From contig NZ_JAGBLU010000069.1 of the NCBI RefSeq assembly GCF_017635265.1, positions 1 through 61,556 of the forward strand: a stretch of DNA of 61,556 nucleotides. Direction: 5' to 3'. The translations under genes and the position numbers were made by a program. This document shows, piece after piece, positions 1 through 8,569 of this stretch (the stretch's first letter is position 1; each line of letters starts with the position of its first letter). The notes beneath the pieces were generated by a model. It was not told the DNA's origin. It made no database searches and saw only the letters and a list, made by a program, of their open reading frames with translations. This stretch comes from Butyrivibrio sp. (GTDB lineage Bacteria; Bacillota; Clostridia; Lachnospirales; Lachnospiraceae).

Positions 1-1
1 C

Positions 2-61
2 CTCCTTTATGCCGGAGTAGCATATGTGGATGAACTATTGGATGGTACCATTATGAATTAG
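2..61 (+). pseudogene. C-terminal end of an unidentified reading frame, cut by the window edge
   Basis: An open frame enters from the left edge and ends at a TAG at 59-61, giving the last 19 residues, LLYAGVAYVDELLDGTIMN. It is too short to assign to a family. The stop codon sits inside or beside the first copy of a TTAGTAA(A/C)TTCCA repeat, so the frame may be the end of a transposase gene next to the terminal repeats of an insertion element, but this is only inference from position. It may be the tail of an intact gene rather than a broken one. Confidence 0.3.
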
Positions 62-128
62 TAAATTCCACCACAATGTTTGGAATTAGTAACTTCCATG
101 GCTGCCTTAAGAGGGGTGGAAGTTAGTA
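58..128. repeat. Three copies of a 14-15 bp motif, possible mobile-element terminus
   Basis: Two direct copies of TTAGTAA(A/C)TTCCA lie at 58-72 and 86-100, and a third copy in inverted orientation (GGTGGAAGTTAGTA) lies at 115-128. Multiple short terminal repeats like these are seen at the ends of IS21-type elements. No transposase can be confirmed here, so the assignment is tentative. The rest of 129-180 shows only AT-rich sequence. Confidence 0.35.
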
Positions 129-191
129 TTACAATTCACTAAAATACTGAATTTTTTATGTATTTTCCCTTTTTTTTACTAAAGTTTATGA

Positions 192-253
192 TATACTATA
201 TTCTGACTTAAGTTGCGGGTTTATGCGATTTGAGATTGTGAAAAAATGCACAA
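192..253 (+). promoter_or_regulatory. Promoter -10 and downstream Rex/Crp-like operator for the decarboxylase operon
   Basis: A good -10 hexamer, TATACT, is at 192-197; the -35 region is T-rich and not clear. About 35 bp downstream lies an 18-bp dyad, TTGTGAAAAAATGCACAA (236-253). Its half-sites TTGTGA/GCACAA match the Rex redox-repressor consensus TTGTGAAN4TTCACAA with one mismatch, and also resemble a Crp/Fnr-family site. A site downstream of the predicted start of transcription would suit repression by a roadblock. The regulator itself is not in the window. Confidence 0.45.
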
Positions 254-308
254 TAGTCAAATAACATAGTTGCACACATTCACATAAAATTTATTGGAGG
301 TTAAACAA

Positions 309-1739
309 ATGAGTAGTTCTTCACAAGCGAGTCAAAGAATAAACGCTTTGCTCGACGAAAACAGTTTCGTTGAAATTGGCGGCCTTGTGACAGCCAGAAA
401 CACAGATTTCAATCTGAAACAGGAAGAAACACCATCTGATGGAGTGGTTACAGGATATGGTGTTATCGACGGAAATCTTGTATACGTTTACAGTCAGGAT
501 GCGTCTGTACTTGGCGGATCAATTGGCGAGATGCATGCAAAAAAGATTGTTCGCCTGTATGAGCTGGCTATTAAGACAGGTTCACCTGTGATCGGTCTTA
601 TTGATTCAGCCGGACTTCGTCTTCAGGAGGCAACAGATGCACTTAATGCATTTGGAGAAATTTATCTTAAGCAGGTGGAGGCTTCCGGAGTTGTTCCACA
701 GATCACAGCTATTTTTGGAACATGTGGCGGAGGACTTGCTTTGATTCCTTCAATCACTGACTTCACATTTATGGAAGCAGATAAGGCTAAGCTTTTTGTT
801 AATTCTCCTAACGTACTTGCAGGAAATTACAAAGAGAAATGCGATACATCAGCTGCTAAATGGCAGGCTACTGAAGTTGGCAATGTAGATGTTGTTTGTG
901 ATGAAGCATCTATCTATGCTCAGATCAGAGAGCTTGTTTCAATTCTTCCATCTAACAATGAAGATGGCGATTCCTATCAGGAGTGCTCAGATGATCTTAA
1001 CAGAGCATGTGAGAATCTTGACGGAGCAGCTGCAGATCCTGTACTTGTTGCAGCGCAGATTTCAGATAACGGACTCTTCTTTGAGACAAAGAGAGATTAT
1101 GCAAAAGAGATGGTTACAGGATTCATCAGACTTAATGGTGCAACCGTAGGCCTTGTTGGTAACCGTACAGCAATTTTTGATGAAAATGGTAAAGAGGCAG
1201 AGAAGTTTGCGGATAAGCTTACAGCTCATGCATGTGAGAAGGCGGCTGAGTTTGTTAACTTCTGCGATGCTTTTGATCTTCCTGTTCTTACACTTACAAA
1301 CGCAACAGGCTTTGGCTCATCAAAGTGTGATGAGAGACATGTTGCCAAGGCTGCCGGAAAGCTTGTATATGCACTTGCTAACGCTACAGTACCTAAGGTT
1401 AATCTTGTTACAGGAAAGGCATTCGGAAGTGCTTACGTTATTATGAATTCAAAGGCAATCGGTGCTGATGTTACTATCAGCTGGCCTGATACACAGATAG
1501 GCACAATGGATGCAAATCTTGCAGCCAGGATTATGTGTGATGGCAAGGATGCTGAGACTGTATCAAAGACTGCTCTTGATTATGCACAGCTTCAGAACAA
1601 TGTTAAGAGTGCTGCAGCAAGAGGATATGTTGATGAAATCATTGAGCCTGCTGATACAAGAAAGTATGTTATAGGCGCATTCGAGATGCTTTTTACAAAA
1701 AGGGATGAGCGTCCTGCTAAGAAACACGGCACAGTTTAA
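309..1739 (+). CDS. mmdA: Biotin-dependent carboxyltransferase, MmdA/12S-like subunit
   Basis: This 476-residue protein belongs to the acyl-CoA carboxyltransferase family (methylmalonyl-CoA decarboxylase alpha, transcarboxylase 12S, propionyl-CoA carboxylase beta). It moves a carboxyl group between an acyl-CoA and carboxybiotin. The two crotonase-like halves are visible: an N-terminal half with YSQDASVLGGSIGE (about 61-74) and the oxyanion-hole stretch FGTCGGGLALIPS (about 136-148), and a C-terminal half with TGFGSS and VTGKAFGSAYVIMNSKAIGAD. The ATG at 309 is chosen because GGAGG lies 10 nt upstream; an in-frame TTG at 294 lies before that site. It is somewhat shorter than the usual 500-520 residues. 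It leads an operon with OadG-, biotin carrier-, OadB- and OadA-like genes. The acyl-CoA substrate cannot be told from sequence alone; methylmalonyl-CoA is the family-based guess. Confidence 0.85.
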   Translation: MSSSSQASQRINALLDENSFVEIGGLVTARNTDFNLKQEETPSDGVVTGYGVIDGNLVYVYSQDASVLGGSIGEMHAKKIVRLYELAIKTGSPVIGLIDSAGLRLQEATDALNAFGEIYLKQVEASGVVPQITAIFGTCGGGLALIPSITDFTFMEADKAKLFVNSPNVLAGNYKEKCDTSAAKWQATEVGNVDVVCDEASIYAQIRELVSILPSNNEDGDSYQECSDDLNRACENLDGAAADPVLVAAQISDNGLFFETKRDYAKEMVTGFIRLNGATVGLVGNRTAIFDENGKEAEKFADKLTAHACEKAAEFVNFCDAFDLPVLTLTNATGFGSSKCDERHVAKAAGKLVYALANATVPKVNLVTGKAFGSAYVIMNSKAIGADVTISWPDTQIGTMDANLAARIMCDGKDAETVSKTALDYAQLQNNVKSAAARGYVDEIIEPADTRKYVIGAFEMLFTKRDERPAKKHGTV

Positions 1740-1756
1740 TGAAGGGAGCACTCAAA

Positions 1757-2629
1757 ATGAAGAGTAAATTTTTAGTTTTGGGAGTTGTTCTTAGCTGCTT
1801 TCTTAGTTTGACTGCCTGCGGAGAGACTACTGCTACAAAGACAATAGACAGTAGCAAGTATCCCGCTGAAATGTTTAATGAGTCTTCTATTGCCTCATAT
1901 ATGAATAATTTAGAAGATCAGAATTTTGAAAGTTGGTATGCACAGGGCATTACTCCTGACAATTTTGAAGAAAATCTTTATGTTGCACTTGCCATGAAGT
2001 TCAGAACTGAAACCTCAAACGGTATGGAGGTCAGAGTTCTTGATGGTGTTGATGAAGATTTTTACAATGCGGTAAAATCAGGCTATACAAGCTGGTACAA
2101 GGCTCTTGATGATATCGGATACACAAGTGATGCTACACTTGCTGATGATCTTTATATCTCTGATGTGAATTATTACATCAATGATGATGAGCAGCTTGTA
2201 ATTGATGCAACGCTTCAGGGTACAAAACATTCTGCATTGTTCCAGGTTTATATGAACAATGAGACTATGGCTACTGATATGGGCGTTACAGTTAATAAGT
2301 CAAACGCTGAGAAGCTTGAGAATGCCGGACTTAATACACTTCTTGGTATGGGAATGGCTTTCGCAGTACTTATTATCATTTCACTTATTATTTCTCTTTT
2401 CCCTATGTTTATTGGTGGAAATAAGAAAAAGAAGACTAATGATAAAGAAGCAGCAAAGGAAGCTATGGATAATACAATCAGCCAGATAGCTGAAAAAGAA
2501 GATTTAGCTTCTGATGCTGAACTTGTGGCAGTTATTGCAGCTGCTATTGCAGCTTATGAAGGAAGTGCAAGTACAGATGGCTTCCAGGTTAGATCAATCA
2601 GAAAAGTAAACAAAAATTGGAAAAGATAA
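1757..2629 (+). CDS. OadG-like gamma subunit fused to a lipoprotein-type N-terminal domain
   Basis: This is a 290-residue membrane protein. It starts with a lipoprotein signal (LSLTACGE, lipid-modified Cys about residue 21), followed by an extracytoplasmic domain of about 165 residues. A single membrane segment sits at about 194-220 (LLGMGMAFAVLIIISLIISLF), then a charged cytoplasmic tail. The membrane segment and the tail, with ELVAVIAAAIAAYEG and GFQVRSIRKV, match the small gamma subunit (OadG) of Na+-pumping oxaloacetate/methylmalonyl-CoA decarboxylases, which holds the complex at the membrane. Standard OadG is only about 80-100 residues, so the lipoprotein domain is an addition. The ATG at 1757 has a GGGAG site; the ATG at 1739 overlaps the stop of the previous gene and has none. 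The next gene starts 12 bp downstream. Confidence 0.75.
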   Translation: MKSKFLVLGVVLSCFLSLTACGETTATKTIDSSKYPAEMFNESSIASYMNNLEDQNFESWYAQGITPDNFEENLYVALAMKFRTETSNGMEVRVLDGVDEDFYNAVKSGYTSWYKALDDIGYTSDATLADDLYISDVNYYINDDEQLVIDATLQGTKHSALFQVYMNNETMATDMGVTVNKSNAEKLENAGLNTLLGMGMAFAVLIIISLIISLFPMFIGGNKKKKTNDKEAAKEAMDNTISQIAEKEDLASDAELVAVIAAAIAAYEGSASTDGFQVRSIRKVNKNWKR

Positions 2630-2641
2630 GGAGTATACACA

Positions 2642-3004
2642 ATGAAGAACTATACAATAACCGTTAACGGAAACGTATATGATGTAACAGTAGAAGAAGG
2701 CGCAGGTTCAGGAGCAGCTCCTGTAGCAGCTGCAGCTCCTGCAGTTAAGGCTCCTGCAGCTCCGGTTAAGAAGGCAAGTGCCGGTGCAGGTTCAATCAAG
2801 GTTGAAGCCGGTGCAGCAGGAAAAGTTCTTAAGATCAATGCAAATGTTGGACAGGCTGTAAAGAAAGGCGATACAGTTGTTACTATTGAGTCAATGAAGA
2901 TGGAGATTCCTATGGTTGCTCCTTCAGACGGAACAGTAGCAAGCATTGATGTAGCAGCCGGTGATTCAGTTGAGGCCGGAACAGTTCTTGCAACTCTTAA
3001 CTAA
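2642..3004 (+). CDS. Biotin carboxyl carrier protein of the decarboxylase complex
   Basis: This 120-residue protein is the mobile biotin carrier (1.3S/MmdC-like). After a short N-terminal strand (MKNYTITVNGNVYDV) comes a flexible Ala/Pro-rich linker (about residues 25-48), which lets the domain swing. The biotinyl domain follows, with the biotinylation motif ESMKM; Lys86 is the expected attachment site. The stop TAA is followed by 53 bp and then oadB. Because the OadA-like protein of this operon has no biotin domain of its own, this carrier most likely serves both carboxyltransferase subunits and the membrane decarboxylase. Confidence 0.92.
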   Translation: MKNYTITVNGNVYDVTVEEGAGSGAAPVAAAAPAVKAPAAPVKKASAGAGSIKVEAGAAGKVLKINANVGQAVKKGDTVVTIESMKMEIPMVAPSDGTVASIDVAAGDSVEAGTVLATLN

Positions 3005-3057
3005 TTTTTGTCAGAGAATAATATGTTGTTTTATTAAAACAGAAATGAGGATAAAAA

Positions 3058-4200
3058 ATGGATTACGTCGTTAATACATTATCTAATCTCTGGCAGCAAA
3101 CTGCATTTACCACAATGACTCCCGGCAACTATATCATGGTTGTTGTGGCGTTGGTGTTTATGTATCTTGCAATAGCTAAGGGATTTGAGCCTTTACTTTT
3201 GGTACCGATTTCATTTGGTATGCTTCTTGTTAATATCTATCCGGATATTATGGCAGAGCCTGCAAATGGTGCAGCCGGCGGACTTTTACATTATTTCTAT
3301 ATCCTGGATGAATATGCAATTCTTCCTTCACTGATATTCCTTGGTGTTGGAGCGATGACAGACTTTGGACCACTTATTGCCAACCCTATCAGCTTCCTTA
3401 TGGGAGCAGGTGCTCAGTTTGGTATTTTCTCTGCTTATTTCATGGCTATTTTCTTTGGCTTTAATGATCAGCAGGCTGCAGCAGTATCTATTATCGGTGG
3501 TGCAGATGGCCCTACTTCAATCTTCCTTGCAAGTAAGCTTCATCAGACTTCAATCTTAGGACCTATTGCCGTTGCTGCTTATTCATACATGGCTTTGGTA
3601 CCTATGATTCAGCCACCTATTATGAAGGCCCTTACTACAGACAAAGAGAGAAAGATCAGAATGTCTCAGCTTCGTGAAGTATCAAAGCTTGAAAAGATCC
3701 TTTTCCCTATCATCGTTACTATCGTAGTAAGCATGATTCTTCCAACTACAGCGCCTCTTATCGGTATGCTTATGCTGGGTAACCTCTTTAGAGAGTCAGG
3801 AGTTGTTCGTCAGCTTCAGGAAACAGCTTCTAATGCACTTATGTATATCGTAGTTATCCTTCTTGGTACATCAGTAGGTGCTACAACAAGTGCTGAGGCT
3901 TTCCTTAACACAACAACTCTTATCATAGTAGTACTTGGACTTATAGCATTTGCTTTTGGTACAGCAGCCGGATGTCTTTTAGGAAAACTTCTTTGCTTTG
4001 TTACAAAGGGCAAGATTAATCCTCTCATAGGATCAGCCGGAGTTTCTGCGGTTCCTATGGCTGCACGTGTATCACAGAAGGTTGGTGCAGAATATGATCC
4101 TTCCAACTTCCTTCTTATGCATGCTATGGGACCTAATGTAGCCGGTGTTATCGGTACAGCCGTAGTTGCAGGAACATTTATGGCAGTCTTCGGAGTATAA
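3058..4200 (+). CDS. oadB: Na+-pumping decarboxylase, beta subunit (OadB/MmdB/GcdB type)
   Basis: This 380-residue polytopic membrane protein is the carboxybiotin decarboxylase of the complex. It releases CO2 from carboxybiotin and uses the energy to export Na+. It has about nine hydrophobic segments and the family signature [10 protein letters not shown] at about 147-156, where Asp150 corresponds to the essential membrane aspartate. Further conserved stretches are MTDFGPL and, near the end, [19 protein letters not shown]. Length and motifs are typical, with no sign of truncation. The start has a moderate site (GAGG about 9 nt upstream). A 68-bp spacer separates it from oadA. Confidence 0.93.
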   Translation: MDYVVNTLSNLWQQTAFTTMTPGNYIMVVVALVFMYLAIAKGFEPLLLVPISFGMLLVNIYPDIMAEPANGAAGGLLHYFYILDEYAILPSLIFLGVGAMTDFGPLIANPISFLMGAGAQFGIFSAYFMAIFFGFNDQQAAAVSIIGGADGPTSIFLASKLHQTSILGPIAVAAYSYMALVPMIQPPIMKALTTDKERKIRMSQLREVSKLEKILFPIIVTIVVSMILPTTAPLIGMLMLGNLFRESGVVRQLQETASNALMYIVVILLGTSVGATTSAEAFLNTTTLIIVVLGLIAFAFGTAAGCLLGKLLCFVTKGKINPLIGSAGVSAVPMAARVSQKVGAEYDPSNFLLMHAMGPNVAGVIGTAVVAGTFMAVFGV

Positions 4201-4233
4201 GTGATATAAAGACGAAAGTCATGCACATATCAC
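4201..4233 (+). repeat. Small inverted repeat between oadB and oadA
   Basis: GTGATAT (4201-4207) and ATATCAC (4227-4233) form a 7-bp stem with a 19-nt loop directly behind the oadB stop codon. There is no U-run immediately after the stem, so it is not a convincing terminator. It could protect or process the mRNA between the two genes. Confidence 0.35.
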
Positions 4234-4268
4234 GATTTTTATGACAATTAGAAAGGATGTATATAGAT

Positions 4269-5681
4269 ATGGCAGAATTAGAGAAAAAACCAGTTCGTAT
4301 CAATGAGACTGTTCTGCGTGATGCTCATCAGTCACTTATTGCAACAAGAATGCCTACAGAGGTTATGTTGCCTATCATTGATACAATGGATAAGGTTGGA
4401 TATAACGCAGTTGAGTGCTGGGGCGGTGCTACATTTGACGCCTGCATGAGATTCCTTAAAGAGGATCCATGGGAGAGACTTCGTAAGCTTCGTAATGGCT
4501 TTAAGAATACAAAGCTTCAGATGCTCCTTAGAGGACAGAACATTCTTGGATATAAGCATTATCCGGATGATGTTGTAGAGTATTTCGTTCAGAAGTCTAT
4601 AGCGAACGGTATTGATATCATCAGAATCTTTGACTGTCTTAATGACCTTAGAAACCTTGAGGCTTCAGTTAAGGCTTGTAAGAAAGAGGGCGGACATGCT
4701 CAGATTGCCCTTGCTTATACACTTGGTGATGCCTATACAGAAGAGTATTGGATGAGCATTGCCAAAGATATTGAGTCAATGGGAGCAGATTCAATCTGCA
4801 TTAAGGATATGGCCGGACTTCTTCTTCCTTATGAGGCTGAGAAGCTCGTTAAGGCACTTAAGAGTGCTACAAGCCTTCCTATAGACCTCCATACACACTA
4901 TACTTCAGGTGTTGCCAGCATGACATACATGAAGGCTGCTGAAGCAGGTGTTGACATTATTGACTGTGCTATTTCTCCATTTGCTCTTGGAACATCACAG
5001 CCTGCTACAGAAGTTATGGTAGAAGCATTCAAGGGACAGCCTTTTGAGACCGGTCTTGATCAGAAGCTTCTTGCCAAGATTGCAGATCACTTCAGACCTT
5101 ACAGAGAAGAATGCCTTGCAAGTGGACTTATGGATCCTAAGGTTCTTGGTGTTAACATCAAGACACTTATGTATCAGGTTCCAGGTGGAATGCTTTCAAA
5201 CATGGTTTCACAGCTTAAAGAACAGAATGCCAGCGACAAATATGACACAGTGCTTGAGGAAATCCCACGTGTTCGTAAAGATTTTGGTGAGCCGCCTCTT
5301 GTTACTCCATCATCACAGATCGTTGGAACTCAGGCTGTAATGAATGTTCTTATGGGCGAAAGATATAAGGTTGCTACAGACCAGACCAAGGATCTTCTTG
5401 CAGGTGAATATGGTAAGACAATTAAGCCGTTTAATCCTGAAGTACAGAAGAAGATCATTGGTGACAGAGAAGTTATTACATGCAGACCTGCAGATAAGCT
5501 TGAACCGGGACTTCAGAAGTTCGAAAAAGAGGTTGCACAGTGGAAACAGCAGGATGAGGATACTCTTTCTTATGCATTGTTCCCGCAGGTTGCTACAGAT
5601 TTCTTCAAATATCGTCTTGCTCAGCAGGAAAAAGTTGATGTTACGGCTGCTGATACCAAGAATGGAGCTTATCCGGTATAA
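4269..5681 (+). CDS. oadA: Oxaloacetate decarboxylase alpha / pyruvate carboxylase B-type carboxyltransferase, without biotin domain
   Basis: This 470-residue protein carries the HMGL-like TIM barrel and the PYC/OADA domain of 5S-type carboxyltransferases, which move CO2 between oxaloacetate/pyruvate and biotin. Visible signatures are ETVLRDAHQSL and WGGATFDACMRFL near the start, LLRGQNILGYKHYPDD, and the metal-binding LHTHYTSGVASM (HxH) at about residues 207-218. The protein ends after the PYC/OADA domain and has no MKM biotin motif, so it must use the separate carrier at 2642-3004. The ATG at 4269 is preferred, as AGGA lies 11 nt upstream; the ATG at 4257 overlaps that site. A strong terminator follows the gene. 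Confidence 0.9.
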   Translation: MAELEKKPVRINETVLRDAHQSLIATRMPTEVMLPIIDTMDKVGYNAVECWGGATFDACMRFLKEDPWERLRKLRNGFKNTKLQMLLRGQNILGYKHYPDDVVEYFVQKSIANGIDIIRIFDCLNDLRNLEASVKACKKEGGHAQIALAYTLGDAYTEEYWMSIAKDIESMGADSICIKDMAGLLLPYEAEKLVKALKSATSLPIDLHTHYTSGVASMTYMKAAEAGVDIIDCAISPFALGTSQPATEVMVEAFKGQPFETGLDQKLLAKIADHFRPYREECLASGLMDPKVLGVNIKTLMYQVPGGMLSNMVSQLKEQNASDKYDTVLEEIPRVRKDFGEPPLVTPSSQIVGTQAVMNVLMGERYKVATDQTKDLLAGEYGKTIKPFNPEVQKKIIGDREVITCRPADKLEPGLQKFEKEVAQWKQQDEDTLSYALFPQVATDFFKYRLAQQEKVDVTAADTKNGAYPV

Positions 5682-5688
5682 ATAAATT

Positions 5689-5736
5689 AAAAAAGATGAA
5701 ATTTTGTTATGAAAAATACAAAATTTCATCTTTTTT
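5689..5736 (+). terminator. Rho-independent terminator of the decarboxylase operon
   Basis: An 18-bp perfect stem runs from AAAAAAGATGAAATTTTG (5689-5706) to its complement (5719-5736), with a 12-nt loop. A U-run ends the right arm, and an A-run at the left arm makes it potentially bidirectional. Confidence 0.9.
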
Positions 5737-5772
5737 AATTCTTTTGCATGATTCATTTTATTCTGCTTATGT

Positions 5773-5785
5773 TAAAATATAACTA
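5773..5785 (+). promoter_or_regulatory. -10 element very close to the glgX start codon
   Basis: TAAAAT at 5773-5778 is a good -10 hexamer; upstream hexamers such as ATTCAT are only weak -35 candidates. If it is used, transcription would begin at about 5785, the A of the proposed ATG, giving a leaderless message. No Shine-Dalgarno sequence is visible in front of this ATG. Confidence 0.35.
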
Positions 5786-7962
5786 TGAATGAGTACAGAC
5801 GTCACAGACAAATAAGAAAAGTAGTTGAAATAGGAGAGCGTCAGGTAAGAGAACTTAGGAAGTCAGATCTGGGAAGACAGATGCTGGCTTTAGACGAGTG
5901 CAATGGATTCAGAATAAGACCCGGTTTTTATAACATGAACGGCGCGACAATGCTGGCTGATGGTGTGAACTTTACCGTATACTCCAAAGGCGCAACTTCA
6001 ATTACTTTGCTTTTATACAAAAGAGGTGAATCATCTCCTTTTGCACAACTTCCGTTTCCAAAGAGCTATCGTATTGGAAATGTTTATTCAATGATAGTTT
6101 TTGGGTTGGACATAGAGAATCTGGAGTATTGTTATAGCGTAGATGGACCGTGGAATCCAGAGAAAGGTCTTTTGTTTAATAAAAACCATATTCTTCTGGA
6201 TCCATATGCCAAGGCTGTTACCGGGCAAAGAATATGGGGACAGAGTCCCAATAAGGACGGTTCATACAGAGCAAGGATTGTAAGAGATAATTTTGAGTGG
6301 AACGATACAAACAGTTTATGTACTCCTATGAGCGACACGGTTATCTATGAGATGCATGTTCGCGGGTTTACGATGGATCCTTCTTCAGGAGTAAAGTGCA
6401 GAGGAACATTTGAGGGCATTAAGGAAAAAGCTGAGTACCTTAGAAAACTTGGTATTACAGCTGTTGAGCTTATGCCTATATTTGAGTTTGATGAAACCAG
6501 AGATAAACGTGTAGTAAACGGAAAGACTCTTCTTGATTATTGGGGATATAATACCATAAGCTTTTTTGCCCCAAATACCAGTTATGCTTCGGAAAGAGAA
6601 TATAACAAAGAAGGCGTTGAGCTTAAACATATGATTAAAGAGCTTAAGGATAACGGAATAGAAGTTATCCTTGATGTTGTATTTAATCATACTGCAGAGG
6701 GCAATGAAAATGGTCCATTTATCTCTTTTAAAGGTTTTGACAATAATATCTATTATCTTTTAACACCCTATGGACAGTACTACAATTTTAGCGGCTGTGG
6801 CAATACCATGAACTGTAACCATCCTATGGTTCAGGAGCTTATTGTTGAATGCCTTCGTTACTGGGCCATAGAATACAGGGTTGACGGCTTTAGATTTGAT
6901 CTTGCAAGTATCCTTGGGAGAGATCAGGATGGTTCTCCTATGGAGAGACCACCTTTGATCCAAAGACTCGCATATGACCCGATTTTGGGCAATGTTAAGC
7001 TGATAGCTGAGGCCTGGGATGCCGGAGGAATGTATCAGGTTGGTAATTTCCCTGCATGGAAGAGATGGGCTGAATGGAACGGAAGATATAGGGATGATAT
7101 AAGGTCATTCCTCAAGGGGGATATATGGGCTGCTCCCGATGCAATAAAGAGAATTACGGGATCAATGGATATGTACGGCGGATCATATTTGGGATATGAT
7201 TCTTCTGTCAACTTTATAACCTGTCACGACGGGTTTACTCTTTATGACCTGTATTCATATAACGGTAAACATAACGAAGATAATGGGTGGAATAACACTG
7301 ACGGTGCCAATGATAACAGAAGCTGGAACTGTGGTGCAGAAGGTGAGACAGACGACCAGGGGATAATGGACCTTAGATTCAGGATGATGCGAAATGCCAT
7401 AACGGTTCTTATGTGCAGTCGTGGTACACCTATGATCTATGCAGGAGACGAGTTTGGTAATACACAGTTTGGCAATAATAATGCATATTGTCAGGACAAT
7501 GAAATATCATGGCTCAACTGGGATCTGTTAAAGAAAAATAAGGAATACTTTGATTTTTACAGAAATATGATCCAGTTTAGGAGAAAGCATCCTGCTATCA
7601 GAAAGGATCTATCACCTTCCCATTCAGGCTATCCCTATATAAGTGTTCATACCGAGAACCCTGACAATGGCAATATTACAAAGGATTCCAAGGTTATCTG
7701 TATAAGATACGCCGGTTTTTCAAGTAAAAAAAATCACGATGATATCGTTTATGTGGCGATAAATGCCTATTGGGAAGATATTCAGATAATGCTTCCAAAT
7801 CCTCCGGAAGGAGCGTATTGGTCACTTTGTGTAGATACAGGAGATGAAAGTGGCAAGCATTTTTATAACAGACCGAAACCTCTTACCTGGAGAAATAAGA
7901 CTTTAAAAGCCAGAAGTGTAAGTGTATTTATTGTTTCTTTTGGAGCGGAGTATGGCAGCTAA
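5785..7962 (+). CDS. glgX: Glycogen debranching enzyme / isoamylase-type GH13 (GlgX-like)
   Basis: This 725-residue cytoplasmic enzyme would cleave alpha-1,6 branches in glycogen or imported branched glucans. It has an N-terminal CBM48-like domain (about 40-170), a GH13 barrel and a C-terminal beta domain. GH13 regions are visible: DVVFNHTAEG (region I), GFRFDLAS with the nucleophile Asp (II), LIAEAWDAGG with the acid/base Glu (III) and FITCHDGFTLYD (IV). The sequence is complete. The start is uncertain: ATG 5785 has no ribosome-binding site and lies about 7 nt behind a -10 box. The next in-frame Met (residue 33, MLALDECNG) has a weak GGGAAG site. The following gene overlaps the end by 11 bp. 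Confidence 0.88.
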   Translation: MNEYRRHRQIRKVVEIGERQVRELRKSDLGRQMLALDECNGFRIRPGFYNMNGATMLADGVNFTVYSKGATSITLLLYKRGESSPFAQLPFPKSYRIGNVYSMIVFGLDIENLEYCYSVDGPWNPEKGLLFNKNHILLDPYAKAVTGQRIWGQSPNKDGSYRARIVRDNFEWNDTNSLCTPMSDTVIYEMHVRGFTMDPSSGVKCRGTFEGIKEKAEYLRKLGITAVELMPIFEFDETRDKRVVNGKTLLDYWGYNTISFFAPNTSYASEREYNKEGVELKHMIKELKDNGIEVILDVVFNHTAEGNENGPFISFKGFDNNIYYLLTPYGQYYNFSGCGNTMNCNHPMVQELIVECLRYWAIEYRVDGFRFDLASILGRDQDGSPMERPPLIQRLAYDPILGNVKLIAEAWDAGGMYQVGNFPAWKRWAEWNGRYRDDIRSFLKGDIWAAPDAIKRITGSMDMYGGSYLGYDSSVNFITCHDGFTLYDLYSYNGKHNEDNGWNNTDGANDNRSWNCGAEGETDDQGIMDLRFRMMRNAITVLMCSRGTPMIYAGDEFGNTQFGNNNAYCQDNEISWLNWDLLKKNKEYFDFYRNMIQFRRKHPAIRKDLSPSHSGYPYISVHTENPDNGNITKDSKVICIRYAGFSSKKNHDDIVYVAINAYWEDIQIMLPNPPEGAYWSLCVDTGDESGKHFYNRPKPLTWRNKTLKARSVSVFIVSFGAEYGS

Positions 7963-8551
7963 TGAAGGAAATAAGCATAATTATATAGTTGGCGGCTTTG
8001 AATTTCTGACAGAAGAAGATGCTGAAAAGGCCGCCATGGATTTATCTAAAATAAAAGTTTTAGAGACTAAAGTTAATACAAGCAAGCCGGATTATATGCT
8101 TGCGGTATATCAAAAGGCTATTGAAAGTAAGATTTTTAAAACCCCTTTGGGCTGGAGATATTTAACAGATCTTAGGGAAAAGCTTCTTTCAAGTGGAGTT
8201 GGAGAGCAGAATTTAATCCCCATTCCGCTTGAAATTCCTATGAACAAGCCCTCATCGCTTAATAAGCCATCTTCAAAACAAAATAAGAGTGAAGATAAGC
8301 CCAAAAAGGAATTTCGAAGTATTTTTTCAATTACACTTAACGTAATCCTTATAATTGTGGTAATCTTAATGTTTGTAATAGCTTCTACCAGTGAAAGTGA
8401 TAATATTATTAATTACAAAAGAAATATCACAAACCGTTATTCTGCATGGGACGAAGAACTAAAGGAACGTGAGAAAGCGGTACGAGAAGCAGAAAAAAGG
8501 CTTGGCATTACTGATACTAAAGGGTATGATGAGGGTGATGGAAGCGACTGA
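7952..8551 (+). CDS. Conserved-looking single-pass membrane protein of unknown function
   Basis: This 199-residue protein is not one I recognise. The ATG at 7952 has GGAG just upstream and overlaps the end of glgX by 11 bp. The N-terminal half (about 1-95) is soluble and mixed alpha/beta, with YIVGGFEFLTEEDAEKAA near the start. A Lys/Ser/Pro-rich linker (about 96-115) leads to one membrane segment (about 121-142, ITLNVILIIVVILMFVIAS). The charged, probably coiled-coil tail (EELKEREKAVREAEKRLG) would lie outside if the N-terminus is cytoplasmic. It sits 18 bp before a two-component system and may be cotranscribed with it. Function unknown. Confidence 0.7.
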   Translation: MAANEGNKHNYIVGGFEFLTEEDAEKAAMDLSKIKVLETKVNTSKPDYMLAVYQKAIESKIFKTPLGWRYLTDLREKLLSSGVGEQNLIPIPLEIPMNKPSSLNKPSSKQNKSEDKPKKEFRSIFSITLNVILIIVVILMFVIASTSESDNIINYKRNITNRYSAWDEELKEREKAVREAEKRLGITDTKGYDEGDGSD

Positions 8552-8569
8552 TTTAGGAGGACTAGTTAG

